Shown here piece by piece: positions 1 to 7,413 of a DNA stretch of 32,132 nt (position 1 is its first letter; every line of letters begins with the position of its first letter). The notes under the pieces are model-generated. The model was not told where the DNA came from, ran no database searches, and saw nothing but the letters and a program-made list of their open reading frames with translations. The DNA is taken from assembly GCA_028288285.1 (NCBI GenBank), contig JAQBNZ010000170.1, positions 1 to 32,132 on the forward strand, in the 5' to 3' direction. Source of the stretch: Mucilaginibacter sp. Its GTDB lineage: Bacteria > Bacteroidota > Bacteroidia > Sphingobacteriales > Sphingobacteriaceae. The position numbers and the translations under genes are program-made.

Positions 1-317
1 ATTTTTAATCAATAGTTACGTTTTTTACGTAATATTTTGGTTAGAGTTTCGTTGTTCTAACTTTTTATTAAAAATAAATACCAGATATTACTCTTTTAAG
101 CAATTGTACAGTAGTTGTAAGAAAATATTCAAGCAGTATTAATAAATTGAATTACTCAATTGAACTGCTTCATTAAGAGGAGATTGTCTTTTAATAATGT
201 AGCATCAATTGATGTATAAGTAGTTGTATGGCATACGATAAAATAGCGTATTTTAATATATTAAATATTTTTATTGCGGGAGCAATAACCTTCGTTATTT
301 ACTATATTTTTTACCAC
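1..317. other. AT-rich intergenic region downstream of eboF
   Basis: No gene is visible in this very AT-rich stretch. It holds a 12-base perfect palindrome CATCAATTGATG near 203-214. A small hairpin lies at 271-288 (arms TTATTGC/GCAATAA, loop GGGA), about 30 bases beyond the eboF stop. The hairpin lacks a clear T-run on the minus strand, so it is at best a weak terminator for the ebo operon. Confidence 0.5.
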
Positions 318-1670
318 TTAATCGGTTAAATGTTTCCAGATAATATCGAAAACGTCAACCGGAGCAACAGTGTTCTGCAAAACCTTATTTTCAGTTATTA
401 ATACAGGTTTATACTTATCCTGAACATTAACTCGCCCATGCGAACCTTTAATTAAAGTGGCATCTAACGGAATAACATCCATTACATATCTAAAACCGGC
501 TTTTTTGCGCAGCAGTTTGTATCCGGCTCTGGCCTTAGAGGTCATAAACATTTCAACAGGGTCATAACCCGGTTTTTTGTGAATGTCAACTACACGTGCA
601 TAATCAGGTGCTTTGGCATCATCCAGCCAGAAATAGTAGGTAAACCAGCTTTTTTCATCTGCCATTAAAACAATATCGCCGGCACGTTCATGGTTAATGT
701 TGTAGGCGGCCTGTTCGTCACGGTCAAGCACAAGCTCAATACCCGGAACCGTTTTTAATAGGGCTTTTACCTGTTCAGTAACGGATGGATCATTGATGTA
801 CACATGAGCTATCTGATGGTCGGCAACAACAAATGCTTTTGAGGCACCGGGATCAAGCAGTTCCAAGCCGCGTTCTACTCTAATCTGTAACAGGTTATGC
901 TGCCGAAACAGGCGGTTTAAATGTATGGGATTATTTACCGGAGCTATACCATATTCTGACAGAAGGATAATGCTTGCGTTTTTCTTTTCATAAAATGTAA
1001 CAAGCTCTTCTACCAAAGCATCTATTTCTTTAAGCTCCGTAGCTATTTTTGATTGGTCGGGCCCAAATTTTTGCAGGCAATAATCTAAATGTGGGAGGTA
1101 AATAAGGGTAAGTGTAGGGTCATGCAGTTCATCGGTGTACATAGACGCGTCAGCTATCCATCTGCTTGATTTAATGTTTGCCCCAGGCCCCCAAAACTGA
1201 AAGAGTGGAAATTGACCAAGTTTCTCCTGAAGAACATCACGCAATTCGGCCGGGTGTGAATAACAATCAGGCATTTTTCGACCGTCAGCCAGATAATTCG
1301 GCCTTGGTGTTACCGAATAATCGGCGGATGAATACATATTATACCACCAAAACATCATTGATGAGGTAAAAGAGGGATCTTCTTTCTTGGCTTTATCCCA
1401 TATCTTTTCTCCTGTTACCAATTTGTTTGATTGCTTCCAGAATTTAACTTCGCTATCAATACGGTCATACCAGCCGTTACCTACAATGCCATTGTCAACA
1501 GGGTACTTTCCAGTTAAATAAGCCGATTGCACTGAAGTGGTTACTGCAGGTAAAAGCGGTTCAATAGTAGTTATATTTTTTGAGGATATATACTTTTTTA
1601 AAAAAGGGGTATGCTCTCCAATTACAGAGGTAGATAATCCTACAATATCAATAACAACCGTTTTGTTCAT
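318..1670 (-). CDS. eboF: EboF, alkaline-phosphatase-superfamily (nucleotide pyrophosphatase/phosphodiesterase-like) protein
   Basis: A 450-residue protein without a signal peptide, so probably cytoplasmic. The fold is suggested by an N-terminal beta strand with Asp8, the nucleophile segment PAVTTSVQSAYLTGKYP (residues 41-57, Thr44/Thr45 as candidate nucleophile), PHLD (193-196), LSEYGI (237-242), the pair DHQIAH (284-289), HKKPGYDP (364-371) and GSHGR (409-413, His411). In ordinary nucleotide pyrophosphatases the segment matching SEYG reads SDHG, so two metal ligands differ here; I recall this form as usual for EboF relatives. It is the last gene of the ebo operon, 9 bases after eboE, and starts at an ATG. 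The family probably hydrolyses a phosphoester or diester of the unknown ebo metabolite. The assignment rests on both sequence and operon position. The substrate is not known. Confidence 0.88.
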   Translation of the reverse strand: MNKTVVIDIVGLSTSVIGEHTPFLKKYISSKNITTIEPLLPAVTTSVQSAYLTGKYPVDNGIVGNGWYDRIDSEVKFWKQSNKLVTGEKIWDKAKKEDPSFTSSMMFWWYNMYSSADYSVTPRPNYLADGRKMPDCYSHPAELRDVLQEKLGQFPLFQFWGPGANIKSSRWIADASMYTDELHDPTLTLIYLPHLDYCLQKFGPDQSKIATELKEIDALVEELVTFYEKKNASIILLSEYGIAPVNNPIHLNRLFRQHNLLQIRVERGLELLDPGASKAFVVADHQIAHVYINDPSVTEQVKALLKTVPGIELVLDRDEQAAYNINHERAGDIVLMADEKSWFTYYFWLDDAKAPDYARVVDIHKKPGYDPVEMFMTSKARAGYKLLRKKAGFRYVMDVIPLDATLIKGSHGRVNVQDKYKPVLITENKVLQNTVAPVDVFDIIWKHLTD

Positions 1671-1679
1671 AGCAGAAAT

Positions 1680-2879
1680 TTAATTTATTAATTGGTGTTT
1701 AACCCACTCTAATTCTCTGATGATAGACTGATTGAGTGGGATCTTTAAAGCATCAGGCAGTACTTCCCAGGTATAGGTTTCTACTTCCAGATGATTTGTA
1801 AAAGGGTTTTGAGTTTGTATGTTTAAAACCTTAATAATATCAGATTGCGTAGACTGAAGTAATCCAAAATCCTGAGAAAAAACAGGTACATGAAAATGCG
1901 CACGCCATTCTTTAGCGTCATTAGTTGCTGCTAATGCCTCGGGCAGATCGGGGTACCGTAATAAGCTGCCATCAGAAAGCCTTGCTATTACCTGATGAAG
2001 GTAGGTAGATTCATTAAACTTTTCAAACGCTGTTAATATTGCTTGTTTGGATACAGCATAAAAGCTGGCTTTTAAGGCAGCGCTAATTTGTATCTTACCC
2101 ACTTTAATGCCTTTTTGGGCCAGTTCATTAATAATGCTTTCATGCGGCTCATAACCTATTGCAAAATGGCAAACATCATAGCATAAATTTACATGCTCCT
2201 TTATAATATCCTCAGCTTGGGCTGCCGATAGGTTTAATTCATTTTTGAAATAGCTAATTCCCTGTGGTAACAGATCGTTTTCAAACCATTCAATAAATTC
2301 TTTTCCTGTCTCCAATATTCCGTCTGGCTCCGGTTCTATATCCAAATGTAAAGTGACACCCGTTTTTTGCTTTATTGAGTTTAGCTCCGCGGTCACACGC
2401 AAGATGTTTTCTGTAGCTTCAAATTTGGCCTTGCTTAATTCGGCTTCACTTTTAAACCAATGCTTATAGCTTAAAGGCGAAGTGGAAATGCCACCTTCCA
2501 TATTTTTTGGTAGTAAAGAGGCTAATATTTTAAAAAGCCTTAGGGTATAATCCAGGCGGTCGTTGGTTGTCCAGTCTGGCGCATGTACCTGGTCTTTAAC
2601 TATGGTGTTGTGAAATCCACCATACGGGAAACCATTCATGGTAAACACATAAGCATCATTAAGCTGCAACCATTGTTTAAACTCTGGCAGGTTATTATCC
2701 TTTAAAATTTCAATACTGGCAATATTAGACAACCGCAACCCAATACCCATCGGTGAATCCGGCGACAGTTGTTTCTTTATTTCAGGAAAGTTCAGTTTTA
2801 AAGCATTGAAATGGTCGGGCCAGTTTTCACCGGCATGTATATTGGTGCAATAGGTTAAATGTCCTGCAGTAAGTTTCAT
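1680..2879 (-). CDS. eboE: EboE, xylose-isomerase-like TIM-barrel protein
   Basis: A 399-residue cytoplasmic protein related to sugar-phosphate isomerases/epimerases of the xylose-isomerase-like TIM-barrel superfamily. It opens with a barrel strand, MKLTAGHLTYCTNIHAGE. It carries NGFPYGGFH (82-90), the acidic strand LDIEPEPDG (179-187) and CYDVCHFAIGYE (233-244), whose Glu, Asp and His residues are typical metal ligands of this fold. Length and motifs match EboE. The gene begins at an ATG 6 bases after eboD and ends 9 bases before eboF, so translation is probably coupled. It would catalyse an isomerisation or epimerisation of a sugar-like ebo intermediate; this is an inference from the superfamily. 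No TIM-barrel motif appears broken. Confidence 0.88.
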   Translation of the reverse strand: MKLTAGHLTYCTNIHAGENWPDHFNALKLNFPEIKKQLSPDSPMGIGLRLSNIASIEILKDNNLPEFKQWLQLNDAYVFTMNGFPYGGFHNTIVKDQVHAPDWTTNDRLDYTLRLFKILASLLPKNMEGGISTSPLSYKHWFKSEAELSKAKFEATENILRVTAELNSIKQKTGVTLHLDIEPEPDGILETGKEFIEWFENDLLPQGISYFKNELNLSAAQAEDIIKEHVNLCYDVCHFAIGYEPHESIINELAQKGIKVGKIQISAALKASFYAVSKQAILTAFEKFNESTYLHQVIARLSDGSLLRYPDLPEALAATNDAKEWRAHFHVPVFSQDFGLLQSTQSDIIKVLNIQTQNPFTNHLEVETYTWEVLPDALKIPLNQSIIRELEWVKHQLIN

Positions 2880-2885
2880 CGCCTA

Positions 2886-4052
2886 TTAATATTTTAATTG
2901 ATGTTGTTGCATTTCACTTAGCTTATTACCGGCTTGTTTTAATAACTCAGTATCAATTTCATGTACCTCTTCACCTTCTCCAATCGCATTAAGAAGCATA
3001 ATAGTTAATTGGCCGCCTAAATGCTCGCGAAATTCTTCCAGGCCGGCTAATATCGGACTGTTTTCTCCATTTACCTGTAACAGGGGATGTGAAACTTCAA
3101 AGCCAAGGTTTTGCAACGTTTGTATTATTCTTTTGCTTTCAGCAGATGACAAACGACCGGAAAGATCAGAATAAGCCGTATCCAGTGCAATACCCATGGC
3201 TACGGCTTCGCCATGGCGTACCTCAAAATTACTCAGGTATTCCAGTTTATGTGCGCTCCAGTGCCCAAAGTCAAGCGGTCGGGAGGAGCCGCTTTCAAAA
3301 GGATCTGTCCCGGCAATATGCTCCATGTGGAGCTTTGCACACATCCAGATAAGGTATTTCATTATTGCCATATCACGCTTAACCAGCGCGGCGGCATTGT
3401 CTTCTATCCAATTGAAAAACTGCGCATCTTTTAACACAGCAACCTTAACCGCTTCAGATATACCTGAACGCCAGTCACGGTCGGTGAGGGTTGTTAAAAA
3501 GTTCTCGTCGTTAAATACAACTGCCGGCGGCATAAACGTTCCTAAGAAATTCTTCTTAGAAAAAAAGTTAATGCCATTTTTTACTCCGATACCTGAATCA
3601 TTTTGAGATAATACAGTAGTGGGAATGCGTATATGTTTAATACCACGATGAGATACAGCGGCTGCATAACCTACCATATCAAGTACCGAACCGCCTCCAA
3701 TGGCTGCAATAAACGAGTGCCTGTCAATGCCATAGGTGTTAACCGCTTTAACAACCTGATTGAAATAAGCCACATCATTTTTAACACCTTCGCCGCCGGG
3801 TACAATTAATATATCCGGAACAAGCTGTATAGTGCTGTAGTATGAAAAATAATTTTTTATATCATCAATAAGCTTTGGATGCGTATCAATAACTCCGCTG
3901 TCTGCCACGAACAGTATTTTGCGAAATGATGCTGACGCACCTGTACTAAGTAAAAAGTCGTTAAAAAGGGTATTTGTTTGGTTGAAAATACCAGCGGTAA
4001 AATAAACCTCGTAATTAAACCTAACAGAGAAAGATTGAGATAAATGCTTCAT
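2886..4052 (-). CDS. eboD: EboD, 3-dehydroquinate-synthase-like sugar phosphate cyclase
   Basis: A 388-residue member of the sugar phosphate cyclase superfamily (dehydroquinate synthase, 2-epi-5-epi-valiolone synthase and related enzymes). Visible hallmarks are the NAD-binding PGGEGVKND (85-93) and GGGSVLDMVGYAAA (119-132), the segment SQNDSGIGVKNGINFF (149-164) and the three metal ligands: Glu200 in SEAVK, His264 in DFGHWSAH and His280 in RHGEAVAMG. The catalytic core therefore looks intact. It is not the shikimate-pathway enzyme: it lies in the ebo operon, and the lysine and histidine environments diverge from AroB. The probable role is NAD- and metal-dependent cyclisation of a sugar phosphate into a carbocycle, which implies a cyclitol-type core in the ebo product. 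It starts at an ATG 39 bases after eboC. The exact substrate is unknown. Confidence 0.9.
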   Translation of the reverse strand: MKHLSQSFSVRFNYEVYFTAGIFNQTNTLFNDFLLSTGASASFRKILFVADSGVIDTHPKLIDDIKNYFSYYSTIQLVPDILIVPGGEGVKNDVAYFNQVVKAVNTYGIDRHSFIAAIGGGSVLDMVGYAAAVSHRGIKHIRIPTTVLSQNDSGIGVKNGINFFSKKNFLGTFMPPAVVFNDENFLTTLTDRDWRSGISEAVKVAVLKDAQFFNWIEDNAAALVKRDMAIMKYLIWMCAKLHMEHIAGTDPFESGSSRPLDFGHWSAHKLEYLSNFEVRHGEAVAMGIALDTAYSDLSGRLSSAESKRIIQTLQNLGFEVSHPLLQVNGENSPILAGLEEFREHLGGQLTIMLLNAIGEGEEVHEIDTELLKQAGNKLSEMQQHQLKY

Positions 4053-4091
4053 GTGTACAATAAAGAACGTTCTAAATTTATGTAATTGTAA

Positions 4092-4979
4092 TTACGTAAC
4101 GGCAAAAATCTTTGCCAACCAAATAGACAGGGGTAATAAACATGCTATAAACAAAGCTGTATAAATAGTACTGAAGGTTGCCGCCCATGCCGCATCCATC
4201 AATATAAGCGAAATAACACCGGCTTTAACAGCTGCTCCAATATTTTTGCCTATAGGGTTTTGAATTGCCTTAAGTAGCGGATTAAATATCATCCATAAAA
4301 ATGGTAGCAGGGTAACAGCAGTTAAAAGCAGCTTATTATTGCGGTACGAAAAACAAAGGATAAAGCCTGTTACTAAACCATATAAAAGTGCCGCAATGTA
4401 TAAATTAGCCTTATTGCCGCCATGCACTTCGCCACGGCTAATCATGGTGATTGAAAAAATATAAATAATAGGTACAATTGCCAAAAAATACCATTGTGGT
4501 AAAGCTTCTGTTAATATACTAACGCCCAAAAGCAAATTTAAACCCCTGCATACACCCATATTAAGCGGCCCAAAAAACGGATGATGTTTGCTTGTCTTAT
4601 TATACAGTAAAGCAAATAATGCGACACCCGTTGCTAATAAAGCAGATATTGTGCTATATATGCCAGCAAATATAATGCCTGCTAATAACAGGATACTGCC
4701 AAAAACTGTTGCCTGCTGAAGATTAATACTTCCACTTGGAATTGCACGTTCCGGGCGTTCAAGCTTATCCAACTCTGCATCAAAAACATCATTAAACACA
4801 ATGCCACCACCATATAGGCAAGCTGTTGAAAAGCAAAGCAAAATAACACCTTGTAAATGATCCCCGAAAAGACCCTGTGAAAAAACACCTGCTATAGCAG
4901 CGCCGGCCAAAACATCGGCAACCGAGGTTACGATATTAGCAGGCCGCATCATGCGTAAATAAACAATTGCTTTTCCCAA
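4092..4979 (-). CDS. eboC: EboC, UbiA-family prenyltransferase
   Basis: A 295-residue integral membrane protein of about eight or nine hydrophobic helices. It has the first UbiA aspartate motif NDVFDAELD (63-71) followed by RPERAIPSG (75-83), and the second-loop segment around YNKTSKHHPFFGPLN. UbiA enzymes attach isoprenoid chains to acceptors at the membrane, so EboC probably prenylates the ebo metabolite, perhaps to make a lipid-linked carrier. The open frame begins with TTG at 4977-4979, 5 bases after the eboB stop. The first ATG lies at residue 10, immediately before the conserved MMRPAN. I keep the TTG because the preceding YLR residues look like the usual family N-terminus. It is the third gene of the operon. 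Confidence 0.9.
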   Translation of the reverse strand: MGKAIVYLRMMRPANIVTSVADVLAGAAIAGVFSQGLFGDHLQGVILLCFSTACLYGGGIVFNDVFDAELDKLERPERAIPSGSINLQQATVFGSILLLAGIIFAGIYSTISALLATGVALFALLYNKTSKHHPFFGPLNMGVCRGLNLLLGVSILTEALPQWYFLAIVPIIYIFSITMISRGEVHGGNKANLYIAALLYGLVTGFILCFSYRNNKLLLTAVTLLPFLWMIFNPLLKAIQNPIGKNIGAAVKAGVISLILMDAAWAATFSTIYTALFIACLLPLSIWLAKIFAVT

Positions 4980-4984
4980 GATGC

Positions 4985-5968
4985 TTAGCTGATAATAATA
5001 GAAGATTTATTAATGCGGGGCTGTTGGCCACCACGTAATATGCTGTTTCCTTCAAATTTGGTGCTTTGGTCAATGGCTGTAATAAAATCGGCTTCATTGA
5101 TCTGTCCGCTTTGAGCAAATGCAGTTATAGCATTACGATAAGTAACCAGTTCAATATCTGTATCACTTATGCCGTTTAGCTTCATTAAAGCTGCAGTTTT
5201 TGGTACCGCCAACGGATCACTAATACCCCAGTCTGCAGCAGAATTAACCATGATCCGTTCCGCGCCGTATTGCTTGGTAATTTCTACCATACGCTGATTA
5301 CCCATTTTAGTAAACGGATAAATAGTGAAGGCAGTCCAAAATCCTCTGTCCAATACTTCCTTTACAGTTTCTTCATTGTTATGATCAACAATTACCATAT
5401 TAGGGTTAAGCCCATGTTCAATGGCTATATCCATACTACGCTGTGTGCCGCGTTTTTTATCGCGGTGAGGGGTATGGATCTGAACAGGTAAACCGGCTTC
5501 TTTAGCCAGTTCAAGCTGCAGGCGGTAATATTTTTCTTCGGCCGCTGTCTGATCGTCAAAACCTATTTCACCAATGCCAACAACGCCATCTTTATACATA
5601 AACAATGGTAGCATTTCCATTACCTGCTCGGCAAGCGCTTCATTATTTGCTTCTCTTGAGTTGAGGCCTATAGTGCAGTAATGCTTTATCCCAAATTGCG
5701 ATGAGCGGAACCTTTCCCAACCTACCAAACTGCTATAGTAATCTTTAAAACTATCTACACCAGTACGCGGCTGGCCCAACCAAAATGAAGGTTCTATAAG
5801 CGCAACTATGCCTGCATCAGCCATAGCCTGATAATCATCTGTTGTACGAGATGTCATGTGCACATGCGGGTCAAAAAATTTCATGCCCTTTATTGTGCCA
5901 ATATCAAAAGTATCCGATGTTTGTTCGGATGGTACGTTTTTGTCTTCTATAGTATGACTGCAACACAT
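4985..5968 (-). CDS. eboB: EboB, TatD-like metal-dependent hydrolase
   Basis: A 327-residue protein of the amidohydrolase/TatD superfamily. The metal-binding set appears complete: HxH at His35/His37 in FDPHVHM, Glu134 in GIGEIGFDD, His165 in QIHTPHRD, His196 in VDHNNEE and Asp246 in NSAADWG. TatD relatives hydrolyse phosphoester or ester bonds with divalent metals, and EboB is presumed to act on an ebo intermediate in the cytoplasm. The N-terminus MCCSH followed by about 23 residues precedes the fold. An alternative start is Met29 (MKFFDPHVHM), which would remove the cysteine pair. It starts 61 bases after eboA and ends 5 bases before eboC. The family assignment is strong, the reaction unknown. 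Confidence 0.9.
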   Translation of the reverse strand: MCCSHTIEDKNVPSEQTSDTFDIGTIKGMKFFDPHVHMTSRTTDDYQAMADAGIVALIEPSFWLGQPRTGVDSFKDYYSSLVGWERFRSSQFGIKHYCTIGLNSREANNEALAEQVMEMLPLFMYKDGVVGIGEIGFDDQTAAEEKYYRLQLELAKEAGLPVQIHTPHRDKKRGTQRSMDIAIEHGLNPNMVIVDHNNEETVKEVLDRGFWTAFTIYPFTKMGNQRMVEITKQYGAERIMVNSAADWGISDPLAVPKTAALMKLNGISDTDIELVTYRNAITAFAQSGQINEADFITAIDQSTKFEGNSILRGGQQPRINKSSIIIS

Positions 5969-6029
5969 CTTTTTAATGTTATATCTTATTAAATCTAAAA
6001 TCCCCCAGCTTCATATCGTTCAATTATTC

Positions 6030-6713
6030 TTACTTAACAAATTTTTTAACCAGGTACCAAAGCATAGTATTTACATCCCGGCCGGCTACATACCGTTCTT
6101 TAGCGTAATCAATTAATATTCGGGCAAGTTCTTCGTTAGCTCTATCGTCTAAACCGTATATCTTTTCTATTTGTTTTTCGGTAAAAAAAGCTTTTAAAAT
6201 CATTTGGTTCCATGCAGCTTCTTCGAGGTTTTCTGCCGGGTAGGGGTTATGGTACATAATAGCTTCCAGTACAGTGCCTATATTACTCCTGATACCTTCT
6301 GCACAACGTTTTACCCATAATTCGGGGTAGGGTAGTAATGGAAGAGCCGAATACAAGGCTACCTGTTCATTCATTTCAGCCACTGAAAATAAGGTTTCAA
6401 TCGTTTTGAAGTATTTGTCCTTTTCTGCCTCTTTATATTCAATCAACAACCAAGCCCTGCAAAGTTTGTCAGCAGTCCAATTATCAGCTGTAAAACCTGG
6501 TCTTACAGAACTTAATAACGCTTGCTGACTATCGCTTAATTTAATTGCGGTTTTACCGGTTTTACGTGGCATAATACCAAAAGCGGCGTTAACAGCAAGA
6601 CTATTATTTTTATTAATTTCTGCTTTAAGCCAGATCCAGGCATCATCAGTTATATTATCTTTTATAATATCTGAAAGTATTGTTTTTAATTCCGCAGTGT
6701 TGTAGTTGTCCAT
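6030..6713 (-). CDS. eboA: EboA domain protein
   Basis: A 227-residue protein without signal peptide or membrane helix. It is mostly predicted alpha-helical, with tryptophan-rich helices such as DDAWIWLKAEI and DKLCRAWLLIEY. I assign EboA from length, the C-terminal pattern GRDVNTMLWYLVKKF (about residues 212-226), and its place as first member of the canonical A-F series. EboA has no known enzymatic activity, though it is one of the most diagnostic members of the cluster. It starts at an ATG 8 bases after the preceding TMEM220 gene and is followed by a 61-base gap before eboB. It resembles a helical-repeat scaffold, but I cannot see catalytic residues. The function is unknown. Confidence 0.85.
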   Translation of the reverse strand: MDNYNTAELKTILSDIIKDNITDDAWIWLKAEINKNNSLAVNAAFGIMPRKTGKTAIKLSDSQQALLSSVRPGFTADNWTADKLCRAWLLIEYKEAEKDKYFKTIETLFSVAEMNEQVALYSALPLLPYPELWVKRCAEGIRSNIGTVLEAIMYHNPYPAENLEEAAWNQMILKAFFTEKQIEKIYGLDDRANEELARILIDYAKERYVAGRDVNTMLWYLVKKFVK

Positions 6714-6721
6714 GGCCTATG

Positions 6722-7084
6722 TTAAACTGCAAAATAGTTAATTAACAAAGCCCCGGCAATTATGAGTAACCCAAAAAACTCTCTTGTTTGTTCTATATAT
6801 GGTTTTGTAGCCTGCATGCTTTCTACCAAGCTTGGTTTGTTGTATTTTGTTACCCAGTCGCGTACACCATCCTTTTGAAAGAATAGAATTATTGCATAGA
6901 TCAGATAAAAGGCTATCAGTATAATGTAAATAGTAGGATAAAACATACCAAAAGCGGCCATACCACAACATAAAGCAGCGCTTAAGTATATTGGTACCCA
7001 TAAGTACCAGTCAATATCGTTAAGGTTGAGATAGGCAAACCCTAAAAACGAAAGCAGGAAAATTATATTTAAAACAATTAGCAT
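6722..7084 (-). CDS. TMEM220-family four-helix membrane protein
   Basis: A 120-residue membrane protein with four hydrophobic segments, at about 2-21, 26-48, 51-69 and 103-120. A short soluble loop (70-102, KDGVRDWVTKY and nearby residues) separates the last two. Size, the DWYLWVPIYLSAAL segment and helix layout fit the TMEM220 family, which is shared by animals and bacteria and has no established biochemical function. It starts at an ATG and ends 8 bases before eboA on the same strand, so it is almost certainly the first gene of the ebo transcript. By context it could place the ebo product in, or pass it through, the inner membrane together with EboC. That is inference only. Confidence 0.75.
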   Translation of the reverse strand: MLIVLNIIFLLSFLGFAYLNLNDIDWYLWVPIYLSAALCCGMAAFGMFYPTIYIILIAFYLIYAIILFFQKDGVRDWVTKYNKPSLVESMQATKPYIEQTREFFGLLIIAGALLINYFAV

Positions 7085-7413
7085 AATAATTTAAGTTATC
7101 GATCCGCCAAAAACACATGATGTCTTATAGCCGCAAGCGAAATTAAAGAATAAAATCGCCACGGAAATTAATTTTGAAAGTTAAAAGAATAAAAACAATT
7201 TTATGTTTTTATTCTGATGAAAAAAGTATGAATTTGGAAAAACAAGGTAATTCAATACAGCTGTGTTAAATGCACACTTTTGCCATAATTATTGGATAAC
7301 ACATCATATTGTTCCAGAAGGACACATGGACGTGCACACAGTTCAGGAAGACTATTAAATACAAAAAGGCGGAAGATAACTCCCGCCTTTTAATTATATA
7401 TCTATGTACTATA
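7085..7413. other. Intergenic region carrying the ebo operon upstream sequence
   Basis: This 329-base gap separates the TMEM220/ebo genes from the OmpA gene; both flanks are on the minus strand. The ebo promoter should lie here, upstream of 7084, but I find no clean TAnnTTTG element on the minus strand. No open frame of meaningful length is present. The only clear structure is the terminator at 7364-7391. Confidence 0.45.
7364..7391 (-). terminator. Intrinsic terminator after the OmpA-family gene
   Basis: Perfect 9-bp stem AAAAGGCGG (7364-7372) / CCGCCTTTT (7383-7391) with a 10-base loop, starting 22 bases beyond the stop of the OmpA gene. The stem ends in A:T pairs, giving a U-rich tail in the minus direction (and the reverse). 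It separates the ice-binding/OmpA unit from the ebo operon. Confidence 0.75.

Noticed and set aside
271..288. Hairpin after eboF as transcription terminator
   Set aside because: The 7-bp stem is followed by mixed A/T on the minus strand instead of a T-run; kept only as a weak possibility.
3196..3606. 136-codon open frame on the plus strand, with neighbours at 3089-3434
   Set aside because: Antisense to eboD, which has intact cyclase motifs; no recognisable protein.
2886..4052. Housekeeping aroB (shikimate pathway) gene
   Set aside because: The ebo operon context and divergence around the NAD- and substrate-binding segments point to EboD.
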